Source: Podospora pseudoanserina
Lineage: Eukaryota > Ascomycota > Sordariomycetes > Sordariales > Podosporaceae
Direction of reading: 5' to 3'
Assembly: GCF_035222485.1 (NCBI RefSeq)
Contig: NC_085920.1
Span: 7,054,001-7,118,000, forward strand
DNA: 64,000 nucleotides
In this document: positions 55,384 to 64,000 of the stretch, piece by piece
Position numbering within the stretch: position 1 is the stretch's first letter
Layout of the letters: every line of letters starts with the position of its first letter
Notes under the pieces: model-generated
What the model was told of the DNA's origin: nothing
Database searches by the model: none
The model's input: the letters and a program-made list of their open reading frames with translations, nothing else
Made by a program: the position numbers and the translations under genes

Positions 55384-56150
55384 ATGCGTTATCTCTCCTT
55401 TTCAGTTTTTGCCCTAGGCATCACCACCACCTCCGCCACCATCCTCGCCTCGGACGGACACGGCGGCGTCATCCACAACCCTCGGTACACCCACCAAAGA
55501 ATCGACAGCCGCAACGTCAAGATCGACAACCTCGCCCTCCACGCCGCGGTCCGAAGGTTCAACGTTGAGCAACTCCAGAACTTGACGAGCACCCTCCCCG
55601 TGTTGATACCCCGACAGGCGGCAAACCTCCAGGTTTTTACCTCCGCCCTGGGGGGCGCTACGGCGCCTGCTATTACCAACTCTGGTGATCCTGACAGACC
55701 TTTTGCTGTCGACGGGGATACCTTTCCCGATTTTGCGACGGCGAGCAACAGGGCTTGTGACAACCAGAAGAATGCCTGTGCCAGGATTGCGAATGAGGGG
55801 GGCCAGAGGGACGGGGAGTTGACGGTGGGGGAGTGTGACAGGCAGATGGGTGAGTTTTGCTTACTTCACACTTACACTGGAGAGGGATAGCATACCTAGA
55901 TAGGGCTGACATATGAGTAGAACAATGCAAGAGTGCGGCGCTTTCGGCAGCCAACAGATCTTTTGATGGCGCCGCGGGTGAGCAGCAGCCGCAGCAGCCA
56001 CCGCCGCAGCAAGGGGGCGGTCGTGGTGATGATGGAGGACAGAGGCAGGATCCGAATCGGGGGCAGGATCAGGGACAGGAGGAACAGGCGCCGCCCGAGT
56101 CGGTGCTGGTTAGTTCGGATGAGAATTTTGATTTCTTCTGTGATGTTTAG
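55384..56150 (+). CDS. Secreted hypothetical protein with a cysteine-containing domain
   Basis: Exons 55384-55849 and 55921-56150 (71-bp intron, gtgagt donor, atatgagtag acceptor) give 231 residues. A signal peptide (MRYLSFSVFALGITTTSATI) is clear. Residues 60-115 are Gln/Leu/Ala-rich. A short domain follows with four cysteines: CDNQKNAC at about 139-146, then GECDRQMEQC across the splice site. This pattern of paired helices with C-N-Q/K-N-x-C and C-D-x-Q-x-x-x-C recurs in small fungal secreted proteins of unknown role. The tail is Gln/Pro/Gly-rich and low-complexity (QQPPPQQGGGRGDDGGQRQD), ending FDFFCDV. No enzyme motif is present. Without splicing the frame would close ten codons into the intron; I prefer the spliced form because the second cysteine pair is completed by it. 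Confidence 0.7.
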
Positions 56151-57721
56151 GCCTGGGAAGTTCGGGAGGCGTGGGAGACTGATGTTTTTTCTTTTGTGGG
56201 TATTTACAGCAAGGGAATCAATCGGGAAGGCAATGGTTGGTGTAAGTGACGAGGAGGCCGGAATTGGGGCAACATGGAGCACTGCTGTTTCAGACAACTC
56301 GCCATTGGGCACGGAATCGGGCGTGGGAGGCGGTTTTCCGCCTTTTTGTACATCAATGGTATTATTGGCTATAGGGTGTTTATGAAGATGTCACGAAGGT
56401 CTGGGTTTTGCTCATCTGAATTCCATTCCATGAGGCGAGATGGCTATCCCTACCGTTGCTGCACGAGTCGCTGCCCGATATGCATCACCGTATGCATCAC
56501 CGTATGCATCACCGTCAAAACATACAGAAGTGGCGGGACTGCCAAACGTACGGCCGGGTCCCATCAAACAACCCATTGTTTCGGGAAGTTTGGCTGCTTC
56601 GACCGGCCTGGCTGCCGCTAACCAACCCCCCGCGATCTTCAGAACGGACCGAGACATTGCTGATTGTACGGAGTACGGGGAGCATGATCATTTCATCTGC
56701 CAGCATTTTGAAAGGTGAAATTGAAGATGTGATGCAATTGGCTTCCGTGGGAGTTCAAATGTGGATCCCGCCGGCCTGCTTAGTGCCAAGGGAAACCATG
56801 CGCGCGTGGCCTATGCACAATGTCGTGGCCAGTCGGTTGGCGTTTTGATGGCACGCTTTCCGTGCTGTTTTTGGTTGTTTTCTGAACTTTTAACTTTTTC
56901 GGGCCAAGCCAAGTAAAGTTCTAGAGAGCTGGCTGGTAACCTGGAAGTTGAAGAGGTAAAAAACCCGCCGCCGTTGCAAAACCTGGAGAAAGTTCTACAA
57001 GTTGTGTCTTTTCTTTGCCTATGATTTCTTTAGCATCAAGAACCCTTACGATCAGCCCCTGTTTGCTTCTTCAGGTGTCATCCACCCAACAGCACCGAAA
57101 TTACAGACTGGTCTGCTTCGTCCAGCAGTGGAGCGCGACAAGGCCCGGCTCATTAAAGCAGGTGTTCCCAGTCCGAAAAAATAATTGCTAGTCGGCCCAC
57201 GACACCCTCTCCTCGTCCTAACCCGGTCCCTCCACCTCCCCTCCCCGTCCCCATCCCCATCTCGAGCCAGACACACGGTCATTCTCGCGTCCCTTTTACA
57301 GCTGCAAGCTGCCGAGTCGAGTCCATCGCCAGCCTGCCCTGTTGCGCATCCATGTGTTTGTGCGGATCGAGCCCGTTAACCTTTCTTGTCGCTCCTTTAG
57401 CCTCAGTTTAATAATTTCCTTGGCCATATTCACTTCGCCTGCCGACAGCCAACGTCGGACACGCGTCGTCGCGTCCAGCCCGCCCGACCGTTGCTGCATC
57501 TGTATCCCCTAGCCACCTCCCAGGTTTCCCCAGGATATCCGACGTGGGAGTTTTGGGCTTGTTTACGGAGACGATACTCGTCCCGCCTAGATAATAATCG
57601 AGGACCAGTAGCAGACGACGCTCAACTCGTCTGCGCTGGCTCTCGGCCTGGTGAGTAACACACCTAAACCCAATTCCATCGCTGCCGTCCAACCATCGAC
57701 CACGCTGAGCCACCCACGCAT
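56151..57721. other. Intergenic with a 12-bp triplicate and the leader of the coiled-coil gene
   Basis: 1.57 kb with no convincing gene. A 12-bp unit TATGCATCACCG is repeated three times near 56478-56513. A possible leader intron donor CTG|gtgagtaac lies at 57651, but its upstream frame is closed by a stop, so any exon there is untranslated. Confidence 0.45.
56478..56513. repeat. Three tandem copies of TATGCATCACCG
   Basis: Exact 12-base units; each contains ATGCAT. They lie in noncoding DNA and no larger array is seen. Confidence 0.85.
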
Positions 57722-60700
57722 ATGTCCCGGCAGCCAGCTCACCCCCCCCCCCCCTGGCCACCACCAACATGTTCGGCTAACATTGGGTGTCGCTCCCAGT
57801 TTCCTAAAAACGTCTTCCTTAAATTTGTCACCGCAGACTCCTCCTCGTGCACTGGCACAGGACGGCCCTCTCAAGCCGATCTCCAAGTTGCAGGCCTACC
57901 CACCATCGATTGCATCGTCCCCTGCCCTCTCGAGCGCTTCCACTGCCGACGGCGAGGCATCCCCCGTACTACCGCCTCTGCCAGTACCTAGATTACCTGA
58001 ACGAGTCCGTGGTCTCTTGAGGACTCCACCGCCCGCCGCTGAGAGATCAGGAGACGAGGATAGCAGGGACGAAGGCTTGGCTCCTGGCGCTACCGATTGG
58101 GGCTCCCCCTACCCCTCGAACCTTCGAACCGACAGCACCTCTAGCAGCGACCTTTCTGGGGACTCTCCCCTACCAATCCACCGCCTTCAACTACAAACCC
58201 CCTTCTTGCGTCCCGCCCCGCTCATCGAAGAACCGCAGCCAGAGCCCCCACGGCAGTCAAGCCTGAGTGCGGCCGCAGCTGTGCTTGCGAACCGAGCCAG
58301 GCGCATTGCGCACGGAATCACAGAGGATTGGATACGTCAGCACACGGCTGCTGGAGGTGACCAGGAAAAACGACATTGGTTCAGTGACGGAACCGGCGAT
58401 AGTGAGAACTCTTCACTGAGCGGCTCATTTTCCGGTGAGGAAGCTGCGTGGTTGGGATACGACGATATCAATCTTGAAACCCCACGACCAAGAAGTCGCG
58501 AGACCGATAACGGACGGTGGCTGTCATCCGGCCTCGACCGCAGAAAGCAGGCCAGTAACGAAACGTTGAGACAATCCCACCTGGACCGTGCAAAAGAAGC
58601 CCCGGCCGCCAAAATGGTGTCTTCCGACGAGAGGTCAACGCCCGATAGCGTGGGCAACCGCGGATTTACAGCTGACTCGTTGTCGGCCACTCAGGGGCGT
58701 CTCAACCTCCCTGAGAGGCCCGGCACACCGAAACTGAACGGAATCAACGGATCGGCGAGTGTGACGCAGGTAGAGCATAAGGCGCCATCAACACCGTCAA
58801 GAGCGGCTGTCAAGCGCGCGTCTCTGAGTGCGACCCCCCGCGCATTCAGGAAAAAGGTACCTTGGAAGGGCAAAAACATCATGGTATGCTTCCCGAGCAA
58901 CGACCGACGGGGTCAGCCCGGCGGGCCTCCAATGCCCCTTACCGAGACCCAGGTGAAGGGCATGCTTCGAAGTTGGGAGGAGCTTGGGTACAACACCGAA
59001 GGATTTGATTTAGCATCGGATGCACAAGAGCTTGGGACTGCGGAGCATTCACATAGTAGGGGATCCTGGCCCGACTTTGATGATGTCGCACGGGAGCGGC
59101 AGAGCGGCAAATACCCAATAGTCCTTCCCGATCTCAATGGTATGTTCTCGGATGCGAATTGTGCGCTTTACTGCTGCTTTGTTTCTAACATGGTTCACCA
59201 CTTGCAGCCTGGAAGAAGTACGTCGACGAGCTCAACGAGGCCAAACTCCGCGCCCTGGGCGTTTCGTTTGGCAATGAAGAACCTCCCCTCCCTCCGCCGC
59301 CAGCGATCTCCCCCGCTACGACGATGAGCCGGCAAACATCGATGCAATATCCGCCCCTGCCATTCTCCCCACCGATTCCAACGTCCTCCGCATCGAGCAA
59401 CCAAGCAGTCCCCGGCTTCCCATTCAACGTGCCGTTCGTCACCTCTGCCGCCCAGAGTCCAGGCATCCCGGCTGGCGCATCACCGGGGCCGTTCAACAAG
59501 TTCAATCCCCGGGCGTCTATCTCGATCCCTTCGCCACATGGGTGGTCTCCCTCCATCATGCTCGGGCACCGTGTTGGCTCGCCCTCGCTCGCAAACCTCA
59601 GCGCCATGATGTCTCCTACTTCCCCATTCTCTCCTGATGGGATGGGCCCTGTCGGGCCTGTTGGACACCAACGGCATCAGTCACTACAGTTCCCTGTCTT
59701 GCCTCACCAGTTCCAAGTGCCAGTCAGAGCCTCGCCGCGCCTGCAGGATCTATGCGAAATTGACGAGGAGCCGGCAGAGGAAGAGGCATCGAAGCCCCAC
59801 GAGGCCGGCTTTGTGCACCACAACGCTAGTGATAGCTTGCAGAAGGAAATTGACGAGGCTGAGTATCACCTCGAGGAGCAGATGCGCTCCCAGCTCGACA
59901 ATGACGAAGACTACAGCCCCCACAACGAAAACGATAAGGGAGAGATGCCTGCATTGCCATCTGTGCAGTTCGCGGCTCAAGCCCCCCAGTTTAGTCAAGC
60001 GGATGGTCTTGTTTTGCATCACCCCAGACCGCACAGCCGAGGTCATTCGCTCTCTCAGAAGTTTTATACCGAAGACGACGCAACTGTCGAGGGTGGCTAC
60101 AGACCCACGCTGCAGGGTATTAGTCCGCACTTGTCAGAAGATTCCGAGATCGAGACCAATCCGAGTAATCTGGGAACTCCTGTTCAGAACTTTGATTTTG
60201 CCAAGATCGCCCACCAGCGGACGCTGTCGAACGACAGCAACCCATGGCAACACAGTGAGCCCGGAAGGCCGGCTGCTAACAGCAATCACCAGCCACGCGT
60301 AAGCCACGGCAGCAAGTCTTCTTTCTCGAAGCTCAATGTTGAGGCTCCGGAGTTCAAGTTCAACCCCGCGAACTCGTTCACCCCAGGTAACGGGTTTGCC
60401 TTCTCAAACTCCTCGTTCGCGACCCCTGTCTTCAACGCAGGGTTACCGCAGACCGTACCCAATGCGTTTGGTATGACGGCTCCGTTGCCAGCGCCCGTTC
60501 CAGCTCCTGTGCCAGCTCCTGGCCCTACCAAGATTAATGTCAACGCTGCGCCCTTTTCGCCTGGATCGAGCGACTTCAGCTTCTCAAGCTCAGGCCCCAA
60601 GTTCAGACCTGATGCTCCCGCCTTCACCCCAACCGGCATCCCCGGAGTGACTGCTGGTTCCGTGAAGAGCACGAGCAAGCCTGGCTCCATCTTTGGAAGC

Positions 60701-63700
60701 ATTGATCTTTCTGCCGCGGACATTGTCAAGCCCGCGAAGAAGTCGCAGGCCGTTCCTATCACCAAGCCTGAGGATGAACAGCCCGATGAGGAGCGTGAGG
60801 GTGGCAAGGCACCTGGTCAGTACACTGGCGAGGAGACACGCAGCAAACGAGCCAGGTCTTCGGTTGCTCCCGATGATGATATTGCTCTCTTTGCGGAACG
60901 TACAGACGACCCTACCTTGGTCGTCGCCAAGCCAGAGACGGTCGCCGAAGACGGTGGACCGGTGGAGGACAAGTCCTTCGATGAGTCCAACAACGGCCAG
61001 GAAGACACTGCGCAGTCATCCATGGTCATTTCAGCAACACCGGATACCGAGGCTGCAATCAGTCCCTCTGAAACTTCACCGGACCAGGCGACTGTTCCTT
61101 GGGCGCCATTCGAGTTCAACAAGCCGACTGAGATGCAGGCATTCGCCGAGGCCGCGCCATTCGAGCCTGGAAGCTTCAAGGCTGGCCATACGAAATCACT
61201 TTCAGCCACGGCCAAGGCCTTTGTTCCTGGCGTGCCTGTGTGGGAAGACGATAAAGATACCACTCCTGAAGCTACACCTATTGTTGCCAACGACGAACAT
61301 TCAGGACTCAGTCAAGATGCCGCTGAAACAGTCGTCGAGTCTATCGAGCAGCCAGAGGAGGACCTCGAAGTGCCGACTCCCGCTGCCACCCGATCACTCG
61401 ACAAGGAACTACCCCCAGCTCCTAAGGGGTTGGCTGCGTCCCGTTATGCCCGCTCCTCCCCTCCACCTCCGCCTCCACCCAAGCAAAGCGGGCTCTCGGC
61501 CTCCCGGTTTGCCACCGCTCTCTCCCCAAGCAACGAGCAACCACAGCAACAAGTTTCCATGCCTGCTTCGTCTACTGAACTTGATGACAAGCCCTTGCCC
61601 TCAGCTCCGGCGGAGGAGGCTGCTGGGGATATGCTTGCCGAACCCACCATGGCTGATCTGGATGAGATCATGCGTCGACTCAACGAAAATCCGGATATGG
61701 GTGTGAAAAAGACGTATAACAACGAGAACCAATGGGCCCATGCTGACCCAGCTCCTCCTCGAGGAACGTCACTGGAGGTTCCACTTGACGCGCCTCTGCT
61801 CCGCAGCGAGGCTCCTAGCCCTAAGCCAAGCAGCCGTCAGTACGATGAAATGGCCGACTCCCCAAGGACGTTGTCTGCCGAGCCTGAAGATCCGTTCAAC
61901 GATCAAATGCAGTACACAGAGGGTGCAGTTCAGCGCCTCAATGGAAGCGAGAGCCTTCCTGCTAGCGACTGGGAGGGCACCTTCACAGAGGACGAACAAA
62001 CGAAGCTTGAGTCGCGTGTCAAGTTCTTTGACGGCCGTGTCAGTGATCTTGTTGATGGACTGCTTGCTGCTCGCCTCAAGCCTTTGGAGCAGCTTGTCTC
62101 TGGTCTTGCTCGCAGCGGAAAGCACCTTCATTCTTCCCAGCCACGTCACAGTGTGTCGGATACGGAAGATGGCGACGACGAAGAGGATGGGTTGACTCAT
62201 CTCAGGCGCCCTGCGAGCCCCCGCCGGGACCGCAGAATGCAGCAAATTCGTGCGGCCGTTTCCGAGGCGCTCGCAGCTCACCAAAAGATTCCAGCAGAAT
62301 CGGCTCGTTCTTTGGCGGGCGAGGACAATTCTCGTGTCCTGTCTGTTTTGGAAGAGATGAAGACACAACTCAACGTCAGGGCCGACATTGGGAGTATCGT
62401 GGAGGAGGTTATTGAACGGCGTATCCCGCCCGCGGCTGTGGATAAGGATCATGAGATCAGCCAGTTGCACGCTCGGCTTGCGGCTTTGGAGCAGCGTCTT
62501 CATGATAGCGATGCCAAGCTGGCAGCTGAAACTGCCGCTAGACGGGCGGCCGAGGATAGTGCCGCCAGGGCTAGCCGTGAGCTTGAGAATGCGGCTACCA
62601 AGATTGATGTTGAAATGATGAACAAGAGCTCCCTGGGGCAGCGCATCAACGACCTCGAGGAGCGTGTGCACCACGCCGAGCATCAGGTGGAGGAGGCAGT
62701 CAACGGTAGAAGGGCTGCTGAAGATCGTCTTGCAGAGAACCAGCGGTTGCTTCGCATCTCTGCAGAAGAGGAGACTCGTCTTCGTGAACTCGTCGATACT
62801 AAGGATAGCGAGATGAACGAGGCGCGCAAGGAAACTCTGCACTGGCGGGGTGAAGCTACCCGTATTGCTACTATTGCTCAGAGACGGGATAAGGACCTTG
62901 CTCAGGCGCTTGACGAAAATAAGGCGCTGCACAAGCTCATTGAGACCCTCGGCACCCAGGTCGAGGAGAACGAGCGTGTCCGTGACAACTATCGCACCAA
63001 GATGTTCTCTCTCCAGGAGGACATGGCCAAGGCTGCAAAGGATATTGCTGAGGAGAATGCCCGTCATGCCAAGCGGGAACAAGGCCTTGTCGCTCGGCAG
63101 GAGGTTCTCGAGGCTAGACTTCAGGCCGAGGCTCGAACTCGCGAGCGCATTGAGACTGAGCTCCAAAGGCTGGAAATGGGCGAGCGCCAGGGCATGCGCG
63201 CTGTCGCTGAGTGTAAGAGACTCGAAAATGTTCTCGCCGAGATGCGCACCGAGAATCACAAGTTGCACCAGAGCGCCCTCCGCTACCAGGCTGAATTTGA
63301 AGAGGCTAGGGAGTCTGCTGCCCGTGAGGTTCAACGCACTCGCGATGCTATGCAGAGCGAAATCGACGCTGCCAATCACCAGGTCAACGTTGCTCGGAAC
63401 GAGCTTGAGGACCAGATGGCGAGACTTAGAAGCCAGCTCGACCAAGTCAAGATGGATGCTGACACTTCCAAGGCGCGCCTTGAGATGCTCTTGGAGGAAG
63501 CCCAAACCACCAAGCAGACCGAGCTTGAAGCCCTTGCTGAGAAACATCAGAACGAGATGGAGGACCTGCAGGCACGCTACGACCGCCAGCTCAGCAACAC
63601 CAGAGAAGATGCCCACCGCACTGAGCAGAACCTGCTGGAGCGTCTTAGCATCTCCACCTCCAAGTCCGAGCACCTCCAAGACAAGGTCGCCCATCTCGAG

Positions 63701-64000
63701 GAGAAGCTTGAGATTGCCAAGGAGGCTGCACGGGCTGCTGCTCAGGCTGCCAAGTCGTCTGTTGGTGGTGCGGAATTACCTGCCCAGGTTGGCGCTTCCG
63801 CGGCCAGGGAATTGGGAGTTCCAGAGAGGATTTCGCCCCAGGCTCTGCGCGAGTCCATCATGGTCTTGCAAGAGCAGCTCCAGGAGCGTGAGCAGAGAAT
63901 TGAGGAGCTTGACCAGAAGCTTGCCAAGGTTGATCCCGAAGCGGAGACCAAGATTTCCAAGCGCGACGACGAGATCATCTGGCTCCGTGAGCTTCTTGCC
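57722..64000 (+). CDS. Very large coiled-coil protein of Pezizomycotina, C-terminus off the right edge
   Basis: Exon 1 runs 57722-59139 and exon 2 from 59208 to beyond the window (68-bp intron, gtatgt donor, CACTTGCAG acceptor). More than 2060 residues are visible. The first part is disordered (Pro/Ser/Asp), with conserved islands ISAAAAVLANRARR-like at 58270-58310, KKVPWKGKNIMVCFPSNDRR at 58850 and AWKKYVDELNEAKLRALGVS across the splice. The middle is Pro/Ser/Phe-rich. From about 62330 to the edge it is a continuous heptad-rich coiled coil (Glu/Ala/Arg/Leu). The role is unknown; structural or spindle/septum tethering is guesswork. The start is awkward: the open frame has no ATG before about 58600 except through ATG 57722 (MSRQPAHPPPP), which joins it only if the C13 run at 57742-57754 were one base shorter. 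A long antisense ORF (61769-63694) is a shadow of the coiled-coil codons. Confidence 0.85.

Noticed and set aside
57651-57830. Intron 57651-57836 joining an upstream coding exon to the coiled-coil gene
   Set aside because: Donor and acceptor words are good, but the upstream frame in the needed phase is closed by TAG within 36 bases and has no ATG, so it cannot supply the N-terminus; it could only be a leader intron.
61769-63694. 641-codon open frame antisense to the coiled-coil gene
   Set aside because: It mirrors heptad-rich codons (GAG/AAG/GCT/CTT) whose complements rarely form stops. Its Leu/Ser-rich translation has no start context or family character, and the sense strand is clearly coding.

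Overview
The window looks like a piece of a filamentous ascomycete chromosome, most likely a Sordariomycete near Podospora/Neurospora (inferred from protein character, not searched). The signs are genes split by short introns (48 to about 200 bp) with GT...AG ends and CTRAC/CTAAC-like branch sites, pyrimidine-rich leaders, GPI-anchored Ser/Thr-rich wall proteins, an RNAi-type RNA-dependent RNA polymerase, and a kinetochore CENP-O subunit. No CRISPR, operon or prokaryotic feature is present, and I see no recognisable retroelement or other virus-like element.

Layout, left to right: a large conserved fungal protein of unknown function running off the left edge (minus, 1-3510); a divergent pair, roadblock-type dynein light chain (minus, 4579-5129) and the ribosome-biogenesis factor IPI1 (plus, 5608-6733); a Ded1/Vasa-type DEAD-box helicase with a long intron-bearing leader (plus, 8545-10568); an acetyl-CoA transporter (minus, 11139-12893) divergent from CENP-O/Mcm21 (plus, 13647-14562); a small GPI-anchored wall protein with a broken frame (minus, 15824-16471); an MFSD10-like MFS carrier (plus, 18456-19957); a secreted amidase (plus, 21364-23037); an intact RNA-dependent RNA polymerase (minus, 24412-28979); a mitochondrial D-lactate dehydrogenase (minus, 29963-31882); a gene-poor 6.3 kb; ribosomal protein eS4 (minus, 38240-39397); a double-Myb telobox protein (minus, 40446-42209); a modular GH18-LysM-mucin-GPI chitinase (minus, 44332-47647); a gene-poor 5.7 kb with tRNA/SINE-like and protein-like relics; a mucin-like single-pass membrane protein (plus, 53395-54201); a secreted cysteine-containing protein (plus, 55384-56150); and a very long coiled-coil protein running off the right edge (plus, 57722-64000).

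The genes are mostly unrelated housekeeping and surface functions, as usual in fungal chromosomes. Links that the sequence itself suggests are: ribosome production (IPI1, eS4, DEAD-box helicase); a shared roughly 45-residue wall module in the small GPI protein and in two copies in the chitinase; and telomere-like TTAGGG/CCCTA words upstream of eS4, next to a gene for a telobox Myb protein that should bind such words. I do not see a clearly new biological system. The best leads are two SINE-like loci sharing a box-B, pyrimidine-tract and TTCGACTTTTCT layout, a degenerate tRNA-Arg, a young 140-176 bp tandem duplication carrying a CT microsatellite, and two genes whose frames break in low-complexity tracts. 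Exon borders are my own reading of splice signals and frame; no alignment or transcript data were available.
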